Assembly: GCA_944325705.1 (NCBI GenBank)
Contig: CALVBB010000003.1
Coordinates: forward strand, 1 to 64,000
DNA from: Candidatus Gastranaerophilales bacterium
GTDB lineage: Bacteria; Cyanobacteriota; Vampirovibrionia; Gastranaerophilales; Gastranaerophilaceae
DNA length: 64,000 nucleotides
Reading direction: 5' to 3'
The notes beneath the pieces were generated by a model. That model ran no database searches and was not told where the DNA came from. It saw nothing but the letters and a program-made list of their open reading frames with translations. Below, piece after piece: positions 1-8,648 of the stretch (its first letter is position 1; every line of letters starts with the position of its first letter). The position numbers and the translations under genes were made by a program.

Positions 1-135
1 TCCACCTAAATTTAAAATTTTGAAAAATTTTTCAACACTGTCCTGTCCCAAAATTCCTGAACTGTCCCAAAATTCCTGAACTGTGTCTAAATTCCCGCCA
101 TTTAAGGTTTTGAGACACTGTCTTGTTTTAGACAT
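1..135 (-). other. Open frame running off the left edge, unrecognised
   Basis: Reading leftwards from an ATG at 135, the frame stays open for 45 codons to the edge of the window. It includes the in-frame product of the 19-bp direct repeat at 43-80. I see no ribosome binding site and no recognisable motif. It may be a real gene start, a degraded coding remnant or chance. Confidence 0.15.
43..80. repeat. Two tandem copies of a 19-bp unit
   Basis: The unit ctgtcccaaaattcctgaa occurs twice head to tail (43-61, 62-80) and a third partial copy starts at 81. Its core, ttcctgaac, is close to the inverted form gttcaggaa seen at about 165-173. The role is unknown. Confidence 0.6.
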
Positions 136-181
136 TGACGGACAGTAATCGGACTTTTTTGCCAGTTCAGGAATTTCATTT

Positions 182-358
182 TTAGCGATTTCCGACTAAA
201 AAAATCAAGATATATTTGAAACACACCCCTATTAGTTCAAAAAAATCAAATTCCTGCAATGTCTGTTCAATGATAATCGCACCATCTGCCATACGCAAAA
301 TACTCACTTCATTACAGGAATAGTCACCCAAAAAGTCACCCAAAATGAAAAAATACAA
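182..358 (-). pseudogene. Possible relic of a prepilin-like gene
   Basis: On the minus strand an open frame reads GDYSCNEVSILRMADGAIII and stops at a TAA at 182-184. The stretch resembles the middle of the prepilins elsewhere in this window, which have a Y-D-Y-N-C-like cysteine segment followed by an A/P-D-G-S/A/T turn (for example KLADGTII in the gene at 40552). No prepilin signal or C-terminal W-E-I-K-D-D-Y-P-W-like ending is present, so at best it is a fragment. The rest of 1-360 shows nothing else I recognise. Confidence 0.25.
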
Positions 359-360
359 AA

Positions 361-400
361 AAGTTAAAAAATAGAGATAAGGCTTAAAACCTTATCTCTA
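361..400 (-). terminator. Rho-independent terminator of the initiator tRNA
   Basis: An 11-bp perfect stem (372-382 with 390-400) and a 7-nt loop are followed, in minus-strand sense, by TTTTTTAACTTTTTT. It lies 13 bp beyond the tRNA 3' end. Confidence 0.8.
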
Positions 401-412
401 TTGCTTTTTAAT

Positions 413-489
<77 letters not shown>

Positions 490-624
490 TTAAATTCGGA
501 TTTGTTCAGAATTGCAACACATAAGGTTGCCCTCTCAACAAATTTATTATGTAACGCTGAATTTTAAAATGCAACCCCTTCCAGTTTGGAATAATATACA
601 AGTTTACAATAAATATACGTAATA

Positions 625-777
625 CTGTCATACTGAACTTGTGTGACAAAGCGAACCCCAAATATTGTCATCTTGAATTTATTTAAGGATCTTAAAATTT
701 TTGTGTGAGCCTGTCCTTATGAAGTGCAGCATCTCTAAACTACTAGATGCTGAATTAAATTCAGCATGACAATATTT
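625..777. repeat. Palindromic intergenic repeat element
   Basis: A 25-bp imperfect inverted repeat (660-684 with 753-777, three mismatches; ends aaatattgtcat / atgacaatattt) encloses a hairpin gcatct/agatgc (729-750) and a near-perfect palindrome centred on aatt (747-767). A related start, ctgtcatactgaactt, lies at 625-640. This is the main content of the gene-free stretch 490-810 and has the look of a short non-autonomous repeat. No coding frame is seen there. Confidence 0.5.
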
Positions 778-810
778 GTACATCTGGTGTAAAGTGCGAT
801 ATAAATTCCT

Positions 811-1599
811 CTAGTTTAAACTATGAAAAGCAGTTTTCATCTTATCAAATGTACAAAAATATTTGAACCCTATATTTTCAAGCTCGTTTTTTGCATCTTC
901 AATATGGCTGCTTACCTGCTCCGGACAATGAGAATCCGTGCCTATTGTAATTATCTCACCACCCAATTCCCGGTACAGTTTCAATATTTCACGCGATGGT
1001 GTAAGGTTACTCAGGCGGTAACGGTAACAGGATGTATTTATTTCAATACCTTTCCCGTCAGAGATTACCCGTCTCAAGATTTGTTCAACAACTGGTTTTA
1101 TCTTTTCAAACGGATATTCGCCTTTTAAATCATAACGCCTTATTACATCCAGATGCCCCAGAACAGAGTAATTTTCAAAGCAGTTAACCAGACGCAAAAT
1201 TTCCTCATAATAACGCTGATTATACTCATCCTGAGTTTTCCCTGTCTGAAATTCTTGCGACCAGAACCATTTATCCTCAATCAAGTGGCAGGACATTAAT
1301 ATAAAATCAAAATTCCCGTTTTTGAAAAAATTCTTAAAATACGGAACTGTAGATGTCTGCATGCCAAATTCCATACCGAGTTTCAAGTTTATCCTGCCGG
1401 AATACTTTTCCTTACAGTACAAAAAATCATCTTCGTAAGATTTGTAAGGGAAACAAGGATCAATTCCGGTGACACAATCAAGATGATCAGTTATACAAAT
1501 TTCATCAAGCCCGCAGGAGATTGCTTTTTTAACAACATCTTCCATTCTAAAACTTGAATCGTCGCTATAGTTTGTGTGCATGTGATAGTTTGCAAGCAT
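811..1599 (-). CDS. hisK: PHP-family histidinol-phosphatase
   Basis: Predicted to remove phosphate from L-histidinol phosphate, the penultimate step of histidine synthesis, in the cytoplasm. At 262 aa it has the normal length. Metal-binding PHP motifs are visible in order: YHMHTNYSDDS at the N-terminus, ITDHLD near residue 38, GHLDVIRRYD near 148, GIEINTS near 185 and GTDSHCP near 220. It starts 3 bp after the end of the upstream unknown gene, so it probably sits in the rpmH-rnpA operon, with no other histidine gene nearby. PHP enzymes can act on other phosphoesters, so the substrate is inferred from family resemblance only. Confidence 0.75.
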   Translation of the reverse strand: MLANYHMHTNYSDDSSFRMEDVVKKAISCGLDEICITDHLDCVTGIDPCFPYKSYEDDFLYCKEKYSGRINLKLGMEFGMQTSTVPYFKNFFKNGNFDFILMSCHLIEDKWFWSQEFQTGKTQDEYNQRYYEEILRLVNCFENYSVLGHLDVIRRYDLKGEYPFEKIKPVVEQILRRVISDGKGIEINTSCYRYRLSNLTPSREILKLYRELGGEIITIGTDSHCPEQVSSHIEDAKNELENIGFKYFCTFDKMKTAFHSLN

Positions 1600-1602
1600 A
1601 TT

Positions 1603-2124
1603 TTATTTCCTAATAGCCCCCCAGGCACGTATAGTTCCGCGCTCATATTTTACTACAAAATAATTTCCTTTTTCATCAAACTCGATTGAAGCTTCCATAT
1701 TAACATAATCCTCAACTGGCGGCATTCCGGCTTTTGCACGCTGTGCATTTACTTTTTCTTTCTCTTTTGCTTCTTTTTTAAGCCTGCGTTTGTTTTGTCT
1801 GTCATTAAGCCTATCTTGTTCGCTGTCATCTTCTTCAATTTTAAACACCGGAATTATCGCGACAGGTTCTTTGCTTTGCAGAAGTATAAGAAAGTTTCTT
1901 TCATCCGAAAGCGCCAGCTCATAATGACCGGGCTTTATTACATCACCTTCCCCGTCATAAATCGGCTCAACAATTGTAAGTGTCGGGTAATCTGATTCAC
2001 GAAGCGCATAGCGGTAAATGGTTTGGGAACCTATCTCCAGACCGGAGGTTTCCTGCGGAGAAATCGGATACGGACGGATATTCTGGTGCATCCAGGTATA
2101 GTCTACGAAAGAGCCCTCCAGCAT
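1603..2124 (-). CDS. Unknown protein coupled to rnpA
   Basis: Not recognised. It encodes 173 aa. The first ~100 residues are rich in beta-type sequence, residues ~100-135 are highly charged and probably helical (many K, R, E, D), and the last ~30 residues look like a beta hairpin ending in GTIRAWGAIRK. There is no signal peptide or membrane segment. Its ATG overlaps the rnpA stop codon (TAATG), which suggests translational coupling, and hisK follows after 3 bp. The tight placement suggests a conserved role near RNA processing or ribosome assembly, but that is only inference from position. Confidence 0.7.
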   Translation of the reverse strand: MLEGSFVDYTWMHQNIRPYPISPQETSGLEIGSQTIYRYALRESDYPTLTIVEPIYDGEGDVIKPGHYELALSDERNFLILLQSKEPVAIIPVFKIEEDDSEQDRLNDRQNKRRLKKEAKEKEKVNAQRAKAGMPPVEDYVNMEASIEFDEKGNYFVVKYERGTIRAWGAIRK

Positions 2125-2477
2125 TATTTCAGTTCCTCCAAAAGATTTTTAACATTTTTTTTCACAATATCAAAGCTTTTCCCCAGAGCGCGCTCGTGTC
2201 CGACAAAAATCAGCGACATATATTTATCGGTATTTGGTATTTCGTTATTTTTTTGGAGAATTCTAAAAGCTTCACGCATTAAACGTTTAAGCCGGTTTCT
2301 TTTAACTGCGCGTTTATGTGTTTTTTTACTGACCACAAAACCGACTTTTACGGGGGAATCCTGCTGTTTTAATTTTCCTGCAAAAAGTGTTATTCCGCCC
2401 GAGTGGTAAGAATTTTTAATTCTGTATGTGGCGGAAAAAGCTGATTTACTTTTTAATCTGAATTGTTTTTTTAACAT
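2124..2477 (-). CDS. rnpA: Ribonuclease P protein component
   Basis: Protein subunit of RNase P, which helps the RNA subunit trim 5' leaders of pre-tRNAs. The diagnostic basic helix is present (AVKRNRLKRLMREAF), preceded by VGFVVSKKTHKRA. I place the start at the internal ATG (MLKKQFRLKSKSAF), giving 117 aa, the usual family length. A GTG at 2552 would add 25 residues (MKQFKKIIKMQQ...) not typical of RnpA, and neither start has a strong ribosome binding site. It lies downstream of rpmH, the near-universal bacterial arrangement, and overlaps the next gene by 1 bp. Confidence 0.9.
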   Translation of the reverse strand: MLKKQFRLKSKSAFSATYRIKNSYHSGGITLFAGKLKQQDSPVKVGFVVSKKTHKRAVKRNRLKRLMREAFRILQKNNEIPNTDKYMSLIFVGHERALGKSFDIVKKNVKNLLEELK

Positions 2478-2630
2478 AATTTCTACAAGAACACAGCACG
2501 CCAAATAAATTTCGACCTGCTGCATTTTAATTATTTTTTTGAATTGTTTCACCTAACATCTCTTAAAATTCAAAAGCCGCCGTCTTTAAAATTGCCGCTT
2601 CAAAATGATTAAAAGATATTCCGGTTAACC

Positions 2631-2783
2631 TTAAGCACGTTTTTTAGCTGTTATAGAAATCTGATGACGGCCTTTTGCGCGGCGTCTGTTCAAAACTTCT
2701 CTGCCGCCCGGAGTTGCCATTCTTGCTCTAAAACCGCTTACATGCTGTCTTTTAATCTTAGTTCCTTCTAGTGTACGTCTCAT
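2631..2783 (-). CDS. rpmH: Ribosomal protein bL34
   Basis: A 50-residue basic protein of the large ribosomal subunit. It begins [12 protein letters not shown] and ends SITAKKRA; the signature [11 protein letters not shown]...RRRAKGRHQ fits bL34. It was found by direct translation because it is very short. An AAGGA ribosome binding site lies about 9 bp upstream of the ATG. A TTGACT/TAACAT promoter with 17-bp spacing lies further upstream. It is followed by rnpA, as in most bacteria. Confidence 0.95.
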   Translation of the reverse strand: MRRTLEGTKIKRQHVSGFRARMATPGGREVLNRRRAKGRHQISITAKKRA

Positions 2784-2823
2784 TTCTTTATTCCTTTTTA
2801 ATTATATTTGTCGTATAATTCTA

Positions 2824-2852
2824 ATGTTAAATAAAAAAATATAATTAGTCAA
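2824..2852 (-). promoter_or_regulatory. Sigma-70-type promoter of rpmH
   Basis: In minus-strand sense, TTGACT (2847-2852) and TAACAT (2824-2829) are separated by 17 bp. The -10 box lies about 40 bp upstream of the rpmH ATG. The same short region is the leader of the divergent proC. Confidence 0.6.
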
Positions 2853-2879
2853 CACTAAAAGAGGGGCAGGTTACGGAAT

Positions 2880-3686
2880 ATGAACAAAAAAATCGGATTT
2901 ATAGGCTGCGGAAAGATGGCAAGCGCTATTATTAAAGGAGTTTTGACTGCTTGCTGCAAGCCAGATGTTGAGATTAAGGGGTCTGAAGTTAACTGCGAAA
3001 TCGCAGAACTTGCGCAAAACAGACTCGGTATTGAGGTTTTGACAGATAACAGGCTGCTTACAATCGACAGCGATGTAGTATTTATTGCGACAAAACCTAA
3101 TTACGTGGCGCAGGTTCTTGAGGAAATCAAAGATGAATTAACACCAGACAAACTGATTGTTTCAATAGCAGCCGGAGTTTCAACTAAAAAAATTGAAAAC
3201 ATTTTAGGACAGCATCGCGTAATAAGAGTAATGCCAAACACTCCGGCGCTTGTAAAAGAAGGTATGAGCGGAGTTTGCAAGGGTTCTTATGCAACTGAAG
3301 ATGACGCTGAATTTGTAATGAAGCTTCTCTCCGGTATCGGCAAATGTATAGAAGTTACAGAAGATCAGATGGATATAGTAACGGCAATTTCAGGCTCAGG
3401 GCCGGCATTTTTCTATCAGATAATCGAAGATATGGCACGTGCAGGCGAAAGACTCGGACTTGATTACGAAAAATCACTTCTGCTTGCAGCACAAACTGCT
3501 TTAGGTTCAGCGAAAATGGTTTTTGAAAGAGGAGAACTAACTGTTCAAAACCTTATAGATAACGTTGCAACTAAAGGCGGGTGCACCTTTGTCGGGATAC
3601 AGACAATGAAGGAAGAAAATTCCGAAAAACTTTTCTATGATGTAATTGAAAAAACAGCAGTAAAAGCAAATGATTTAGGGAAATAA
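2880..3686 (+). CDS. proC: Pyrroline-5-carboxylate reductase
   Basis: Catalyses the last step of proline synthesis, reducing 1-pyrroline-5-carboxylate with NAD(P)H. The 268-residue protein opens with the Rossmann motif IGFIGCGKMASAI, has MPNTPALV at about residue 119, and carries the family signature SGSGPAFFY plus the C-terminal segment VATKGGCT. Length is typical. A G-rich stretch (GAGGGG) lies about 15 bp upstream of the ATG, rather far for a binding site. It is divergent from rpmH and ends in a bidirectional terminator shared with the convergent prepilin gene. Confidence 0.95.
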   Translation: MNKKIGFIGCGKMASAIIKGVLTACCKPDVEIKGSEVNCEIAELAQNRLGIEVLTDNRLLTIDSDVVFIATKPNYVAQVLEEIKDELTPDKLIVSIAAGVSTKKIENILGQHRVIRVMPNTPALVKEGMSGVCKGSYATEDDAEFVMKLLSGIGKCIEVTEDQMDIVTAISGSGPAFFYQIIEDMARAGERLGLDYEKSLLLAAQTALGSAKMVFERGELTVQNLIDNVATKGGCTFVGIQTMKEENSEKLFYDVIEKTAVKANDLGK

Positions 3687-3713
3687 AAAAGAGGGTTAAT
3701 CCCCCTCTTTTTT
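3685..3713. terminator. Bidirectional terminator between proC and a prepilin gene
   Basis: The stem AAAAAAGAGGG/CCCTCTTTTTT has a 7-nt loop, with A-run and T-run on either side so it can work for both strands. It overlaps both stop codons. Confidence 0.85.
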
Positions 3714-4476
3714 ACCATTCAAATGTATCACCTATATTGTAATTATCGTACACAAACGGATCTTTCTTATCCATTAAAATATTATTTAAGCTTTGTGTCC
3801 CCATAGCTCCCCATGTGGTATTGCTTATCCTGTCCCTGTAGACATCTAACCCGTAAACATCCCTACCAAACTGGTTTGGAAGTTTATTGCCATTTACATC
3901 AAACACCATTGCTGCACACCTTGCAGAAGTTCGCGTCCAGTAAACAATATTACCATCTTCATCTTTTTTCAATGATCCGTCAGGATTATAGCTTTCTCCT
4001 CGTTCTTCAACCTCTGCACAACCGTTTAGTGTAGAATTAAGTCCGATTACCGCCCCGTTGTTTAAAACTATTCTTGGATAAGCAGCCATATTGGTTATAC
4101 GTATACCATCACCGGAAATAGACTGCTGAAGGGTAGCATATTTAATTGTATAGTTCAAATCTTTGCAACCTTTAGCATTTGTGCCAGCTTCACAAAAACG
4201 TGCCCCGTTGAAATATTTGACAAGTTCTTCTATTACAGCAACAGTAGCCTTATTAGCAGCAAACAAACTGCTGTTATCGCCCGGTGTTCCATATTTAACC
4301 TGTGCAAGTGCCAGAGCCTGATTAATTGATGTATAGGTCTTTTTGACCTGAGTAATCAGTTCACGTTCTTTGTATTTATTGACTAATGCCGGCAGTGTCA
4401 TAGCCGCAACAACCCCGATTATTCCTAAAGTAATCAACACCTCCGCAAGAGTAAACGCAGTATAATTCTTTTTCAT
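3712..4476 (-). CDS. Prepilin-like protein (type IV pilin/pseudopilin), copy A
   Basis: 254 aa. After MKKNYTA comes the class III signal [19 protein letters not shown]; processing is expected just before or within this motif, with the glutamate (LAE) at position 5 of the mature chain, followed by a hydrophobic helix. The globular part holds paired cysteines and the segment MVFDVNGNKLPNQFGRDVYG, shared with other copies here. Expected to be exported by a type IV pilus or type II secretion machine; none of that machine is in the window. It is divergent from an XRE-type HTH gene at 4569 across a 92-bp gap with a palindrome. Exact filament and function are unknown. Confidence 0.9.
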   Translation of the reverse strand: MKKNYTAFTLAEVLITLGIIGVVAAMTLPALVNKYKERELITQVKKTYTSINQALALAQVKYGTPGDNSSLFAANKATVAVIEELVKYFNGARFCEAGTNAKGCKDLNYTIKYATLQQSISGDGIRITNMAAYPRIVLNNGAVIGLNSTLNGCAEVEERGESYNPDGSLKKDEDGNIVYWTRTSARCAAMVFDVNGNKLPNQFGRDVYGLDVYRDRISNTTWGAMGTQSLNNILMDKKDPFVYDNYNIGDTFEW

Positions 4477-4501
4477 TATATTATCCTTCCATATTTATGA
4501 A

Positions 4502-4515
4502 ATATAGTTCTATAT
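4502..4515. promoter_or_regulatory. Palindrome between prepilin A and its divergent HTH gene
   Basis: ATATAG-TT-CTATAT is a perfect palindrome, 26 bp from the prepilin start and 53 bp from the HTH start. It is a plausible operator for the adjacent HTH protein, by position only. Confidence 0.4.
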
Positions 4516-4568
4516 AATGAATTATAATGGATATTTTTCTAATTGTCAACTTTAATAAAATAAGTATT

Positions 4569-4808
4569 ATGGATGATAGAATAATACTTGATAAGGTTTC
4601 TGATAATATCAGACTGGCAAGACTACAGCAACGGCTTTCACAGGAAAAGCTTGCCGAAATGGTTGATATTTCAACAAAATACCTGAATATGATTGAAAAC
4701 AGAAAAGCAAACCCTACGATTGTTATTGTCGTAAAAATATGTATTGCTCTAAAAATTAGCCTTAATACTATTTATCCGCAAATTCTGCAAAAGCCAGAAA
4801 CTCTATAA
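4569..4808 (+). CDS. XRE-family HTH regulator next to prepilin A
   Basis: A 79-residue DNA-binding protein made almost entirely of one Cro/CI-type helix-turn-helix: RLARLQQRLSQEKLAEMVDI, then STKYLNMIENRKANPTI and a C-terminal helix with ISLNTIYPQI. I prefer the ATG at 4569 (MDDRIILDKV) to the one at 4527, because the extra 14 residues do not belong to the fold. It is transcribed away from the prepilin at 3712-4476, and its 3' end overlaps the convergent Fe-S oxidoreductase gene by 41 bp. Position suggests it controls the prepilin and itself; this is inferred. Confidence 0.85.
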   Translation: MDDRIILDKVSDNIRLARLQQRLSQEKLAEMVDISTKYLNMIENRKANPTIVIVVKICIALKISLNTIYPQILQKPETL

Positions 4809-5922
4809 TATTCATAATTTTTGGCGCTCTTTTACCCGCAGCGAGAAACCCTTGATGAAGCCCCATAACACATGCAGGACAGGTTGTAAGAATATAATCA
4901 GCCCCGGTTTCATAAGCATTTAGAGCTTTTTGTTTTGATATTTTCCGAGAAATTTTCGGATTTTTTACCGCAAATTCACCGGCAAAACCACAGCATTCAT
5001 CGTAATCTTTCATTTCAACGTATTCGATATTTTCGCATTTTTCCAGAAGAGGTTTTAGGAAATCATCATTTTCAAGGTGGCATGGTTTATGGAATGTGAC
5101 TTTAACAGGCTTTTTAAACTTGAATTTAATATTCTGTCCCGCCAGAAACTCTGCAGCATTGACAAATAAAAACCCTCCGTCAATTCGTGACACCTCCCTT
5201 ACAATGGAGGTATTTTTACTCTCTTCTAGGGATTTATGTGTTGAATTAAAGTACCCCTTCAGCGTGCTTTCACAGCTTGCGCAATCCGTCAGAATATAAG
5301 CAAAATCGCAATTATTAATCAATTCAAGATTATGTTTTTTAACCTCCTCAAACCTTTCCAGATTCCCGCTAGAGAGAAACGGAAGCCCACAGCAGTCAAA
5401 ATCCAGTTCTATAAGTTCTACATTAAGGTTTGAAAAGATTTTCTTCAAAGCCCGCTCGGTTTTTGGATAAACATTATTTACACACCCTTTAAAATAGAGT
5501 AGTTTAATACAACATTTCCCGCTGTCGCCTGAAATGGAGGCCGCAGAATTGATTCGGCGGAAAATTTTCATGAATTTCATAAAAATTCCAAAGAACAATT
5601 TGGACTCAAAAAACTTCTCAAACTTACCTTGAATGGTATTTTTAGCACATTCATATTTAGCTGTGTTAAAAATTTCGCAAACATCAATATTGCTAGGACA
5701 AAAGTTTTTGCATTTGCCGCATTTTAAGCACATATCGAGGTATTTTTCAATATTTTTGTTTAATTTTAAATCGCCTTTAAGAACCCCGTCAAGCATAACG
5801 AATTTTCCGCGCGAAACAGCGCAGTCATTGCCCGTAATCTTATACACAGGGCAAACAGACTGGCAAAGCCCGCATTTGGAACACTTATTTATATCGTCGG
5901 CAAAATCTTCCAGCTTTTTCAT
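4768..5922 (-). CDS. Fe-S oxidoreductase of the GlcF/GlpC type
   Basis: 384 aa. Two [4Fe-4S] ferredoxin motifs lie at the N-terminus (CSKCGLCQSVCPVY at about residue 15, CLKCGKCKNFCP at about 65). Two cysteine-rich CCG domains follow (DFDCCGLPFL and HKPCHLEND...DECCGFAGEF). This architecture is known from the iron-sulfur subunits of glycolate oxidase, glycerol-3-phosphate dehydrogenase and heterodisulfide reductase-like enzymes, which pass electrons from a flavoprotein partner. No such partner lies beside it, so the substrate cannot be named. A -10-like GTGCTATCAT lies only 6 bp before the ATG, with no ribosome binding site, suggesting a leaderless mRNA. Confidence 0.85.
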   Translation of the reverse strand: MKKLEDFADDINKCSKCGLCQSVCPVYKITGNDCAVSRGKFVMLDGVLKGDLKLNKNIEKYLDMCLKCGKCKNFCPSNIDVCEIFNTAKYECAKNTIQGKFEKFFESKLFFGIFMKFMKIFRRINSAASISGDSGKCCIKLLYFKGCVNNVYPKTERALKKIFSNLNVELIELDFDCCGLPFLSSGNLERFEEVKKHNLELINNCDFAYILTDCASCESTLKGYFNSTHKSLEESKNTSIVREVSRIDGGFLFVNAAEFLAGQNIKFKFKKPVKVTFHKPCHLENDDFLKPLLEKCENIEYVEMKDYDECCGFAGEFAVKNPKISRKISKQKALNAYETGADYILTTCPACVMGLHQGFLAAGKRAPKIMNIIEFLAFAEFADK

Positions 5923-5943
5923 AATTAAATGATAGCACAGAAA

Positions 5944-6576
5944 TTACCACGGGTAATCGTCTGGGAATTCCCATCCGTTTTTATACAGTATTGTCGAACA
6001 GGTAAAATACCCATTACCACCAGGGTTTTGGAGATTGCATCTATAAGATATAAATTCGTCATCTTTATCAAGATATGGCGGTTCAATTTGACCTTTATTA
6101 TCGTTCATCCAGAACCAGAAAACATAACGCGGGCCTTTTGAGCCGCTATAGTCCCAGAATTCACCTTTGTGAACAAGGGGTTTTGTAAGAAATACGCACC
6201 CTAACTTATCATACTCACGTCCGTTAATATGCTTGGAACATGCTGTCTGTGAGCCGTCAGCATAAGTCATGACAACTCCGTCTGTAAAGCTTCCTGTAAT
6301 TTGTACATTTGTCTTTACATCAATTGTTTTTATATATTTTTTTAAATATTTATAATAAAGATCAGACGTATCATCAATCTGCCAGTATTTATATTCACCG
6401 AACTCCAGCTGTGCCTGCTGAAAAGCCTGATTAAACATAGAGTAAAATTTCTTAACTTTAACTGCTGTTACTTTTTTCTGATAATTTCCGACAACAACCG
6501 GCAGAGTCATAGCGGCAACAACCCCTATTATTCCGAGAGTTATCAATACCTCTGCAAGCGTAAATGCTTTTTTCAT
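5944..6576 (-). CDS. Prepilin-like protein, copy B
   Basis: 210 aa with a minimal leader, MKKA, followed directly by [19 protein letters not shown] and then VKVKKFYSMFNQAFQQAQ, the amphipathic end of the pilin helix. The C-terminal domain has several cysteines, a YADGSQTAC turn and the ending GWEFPDDYPW. Several other copies in the window share this D-D-Y-P-W-like tail. The gene is divergent from a small HTH gene at 6721 across an AT-rich gap with two TATTCAAT repeats. It is a probable minor pilin or pseudopilin; its filament is unknown. Confidence 0.9.
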   Translation of the reverse strand: MKKAFTLAEVLITLGIIGVVAAMTLPVVVGNYQKKVTAVKVKKFYSMFNQAFQQAQLEFGEYKYWQIDDTSDLYYKYLKKYIKTIDVKTNVQITGSFTDGVVMTYADGSQTACSKHINGREYDKLGCVFLTKPLVHKGEFWDYSGSKGPRYVFWFWMNDNKGQIEPPYLDKDDEFISYRCNLQNPGGNGYFTCSTILYKNGWEFPDDYPW

Positions 6577-6642
6577 TCTTACCTCATTAAAATATATTAA
6601 TTAACTAAACTTATATATTTATCATTACATATTTTTATTTAG

Positions 6643-6662
6643 TATTCAATCCTCTATTCAAT
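6643..6662. promoter_or_regulatory. Direct repeats of TATTCAAT between prepilin B and its HTH gene
   Basis: TATTCAAT occurs at 6643-6650 and 6655-6662, one helical turn apart. The related prepilin G/HTH pair near 34.4 kb has TTCAATAT repeats. The two HTH proteins are also related, so this may be a shared operator motif. Confidence 0.4.
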
Positions 6663-6720
6663 TTATTCGTTAAATTATTAACAAATTTATATAATTTTAA
6701 ATAAATTAATGGAGTTAAAA

Positions 6721-6939
6721 ATGTCAATAATAAACGAGCTAAAAAAAATACTGCTGGATGTAAACGTAAACTTGACAGAGCTTGCTCAGGCACTGGGAAA
6801 ACGACTAAATAAACCCTATTCTATGCAAAACCTTTCAAACAAACTCCGCAATGAAACAATAACCCACAGGGAAATGCTTATTATTGCGGACATTCTGGGG
6901 TACGACATCAAGTTTGTAAGGCGGGAGGAAAAACGTTAG
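6721..6939 (+). CDS. Small HTH-like regulator next to prepilin B
   Basis: 72 aa, basic, all-helical. [19 protein letters not shown] followed by [20 protein letters not shown] and [10 protein letters not shown] resembles a compact HTH domain, and it aligns along its whole length with the protein at 34461-34712. The start at 6721 is chosen because GGAG lies 6 bp upstream; an ATG at 6709 overlaps that site. The gene is divergent from prepilin B and its stop codon overlaps the convergent ilvD stop. The link to the prepilin rests on position and on the repeated arrangement. Confidence 0.75.
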   Translation: MSIINELKKILLDVNVNLTELAQALGKRLNKPYSMQNLSNKLRNETITHREMLIIADILGYDIKFVRREEKR

Positions 6940-8585
6940 ACTATAGCACCGTGGCTTGCGTCTTTCACATTATTCGCATATTTTGCAAGGTAGCCCGATT
7001 TCACTCTCGGTTCAAACGGTTTTAAATTTTTTCTGCGGTCTTCAAGCTCAGAAGCCTCAACACAAAGTTCAATTAATCTTTTATTAATATCAATTTTGAT
7101 TTTATCCCCGTTTTCGATTAAAGCTATGGTTCCGCCGTTTGCTGCTTCCGGACAGATGTGCCCGACACAGATTCCGCGGGTAGCACCGGAAAATCTTCCG
7201 TCAGTAATAAGCGCACATTTCTTCCCCAGCCCTTTCCCTACAAGCAAAGACGTAGGCGCAAGCATTTCACGCATCCCCGGCCCGCCTTTCGGACCTTCGT
7301 AGCGGATTACTATAACATCACCCTCTTTAATCTCATCACCCTCAAGAGCCTTCATTGCATCTTCTTCGCTGTCAAAAGTCTTTGCCAATCCCTCAAACTC
7401 ATAACATTCAGGTGCAACTCCCGACGTTTTTATTACACAACCGTCTTTTGCAAGATTTCCATACAAGACCGCAAGTCCAGCCTGAGTGTAAGTCGATTTT
7501 TCATAAGGCGGAATAATACTGGCATCTGCATAAGAAATTTCCGCAATTTCTTTTACCGTAAACCCTGAAACTGTTTTAGTATCAATCAAAAATTTTTCGA
7601 GAGATTTTTCAACTGCCGGAACTCCTCCGGCATTATGAAAATCAGTCATAGTCAGCGTTGATGACGGATTAATCTTCACAATCTGATGAATTTTACCGCT
7701 TAATTCCTCAAAATCATTCAGAGTAATATCAATTCCGCCGGCATTCGCAACCGCAAGTAAGTGTAAAAATGTATTTGTAGAGCCGCCGAGAGCTAAATCA
7801 ACCGTTATAGCATTTCTAAGACTTTCTCTTGTAATAATATCCGAAGGCTTCACCTCATTTTTTACAAGTTCAACAACCTGCATACCGCTTTCGAAAGCAA
7901 TTCTCCGCTTCTGAGATGAAACAGCCGAGGCAGAAGAACAATAAGGCATACTCATTCCCATAACTTCAGTAAGACAGGCCATAGTGTTTGCAGTGTACAT
8001 TCCCTGACAGGCACCTGCAGAAGGACAGGAGTTTTCCTCCAGAGCAAGCAGATGTTCTTCCGTAATCTCGCCTTTTCTGAATCTTCCGACAGCCTCAAAA
8101 GAACCTGTTACCATAGTTAGTTTCTTCTCGCCTCTGCACATTCCGTCGAGCATAGGTCCCGCAGTCACAATAATTGCAGGAATATTAAGCCTTAACGCTC
8201 CGATAAGCATCCCCGGAGTAATTTTGTCGCAATTAGAAAGCAAAACAATACCATCGAGTTGATGGGCTGCAGCAACGCTTTCCACACAGTCCGCAATCAA
8301 ATCCCTTGACGGAAGCGAATATCTCATTCCGTTGTGTCCCATAGCAATTCCATCGCAAATTGCAGGAACACCGAAAACAAAAGCTTGCCCGCCCGCCGAG
8401 TGTATTCCTTTTTCTATTTGCCTTTCTAAATCCCGCATTCCGATATGTCCCGGAACTAAATCCGAAAAAGAACTTGCAATCCCGATAAACGGTGCATCCA
8501 TATTCTTACGGCTTACGCCTGTTGCCATCAACAATCCTCTGTGAGGTGTCCTTGCTATTCCTTTTTTAATACTGTCGCTTCTCAT
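6936..8585 (-). CDS. ilvD: Dihydroxy-acid dehydratase
   Basis: Fe-S enzyme that dehydrates 2,3-dihydroxy-3-methyl acids in valine, leucine and isoleucine synthesis. The 549-residue chain shows the conserved cysteine motifs ICDGIAMGH (about residue 75), [12 protein letters not shown] (about 118) and [16 protein letters not shown] (about 190). The [26 protein letters not shown] segment (shown in part) marks the C-terminal domain. I start at the ATG at 8585 because AGGAG lies 6 bp upstream; the ATG at 8600 has no such site. It stands alone, with no other branched-chain gene nearby. Confidence 0.95.
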   Translation of the reverse strand: MRSDSIKKGIARTPHRGLLMATGVSRKNMDAPFIGIASSFSDLVPGHIGMRDLERQIEKGIHSAGGQAFVFGVPAICDGIAMGHNGMRYSLPSRDLIADCVESVAAAHQLDGIVLLSNCDKITPGMLIGALRLNIPAIIVTAGPMLDGMCRGEKKLTMVTGSFEAVGRFRKGEITEEHLLALEENSCPSAGACQGMYTANTMACLTEVMGMSMPYCSSASAVSSQKRRIAFESGMQVVELVKNEVKPSDIITRESLRNAITVDLALGGSTNTFLHLLAVANAGGIDITLNDFEELSGKIHQIVKINPSSTLTMTDFHNAGGVPAVEKSLEKFLIDTKTVSGFTVKEIAEISYADASIIPPYEKSTYTQAGLAVLYGNLAKDGCVIKTSGVAPECYEFEGLAKTFDSEEDAMKALEGDEIKEGDVIVIRYEGPKGGPGMREMLAPTSLLVGKGLGKKCALITDGRFSGATRGICVGHICPEAANGGTIALIENGDKIKIDINKRLIELCVEASELEDRRKNLKPFEPRVKSGYLAKYANNVKDASHGAIV

Positions 8586-8601
8586 AACTTTCTCCTGCAT
8601 A

Positions 8602-8629
8602 TTGAATTTAACACAAAATATGTTATAAT
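8602..8629 (+). promoter_or_regulatory. Promoter of the poly-G prepilin C
   Basis: TTGAAT (8602-8607) and TATAAT (8624-8629, with an upstream TG) have a 16-bp spacer. AAGGAGG follows just before the ATG at 8649. The next gene (D) has a near-copy of the TGTTATAAT...AAAAGGAGGA block. Confidence 0.7.
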
Positions 8630-8648
8630 TAAAGAAAAGGAGGATAGC

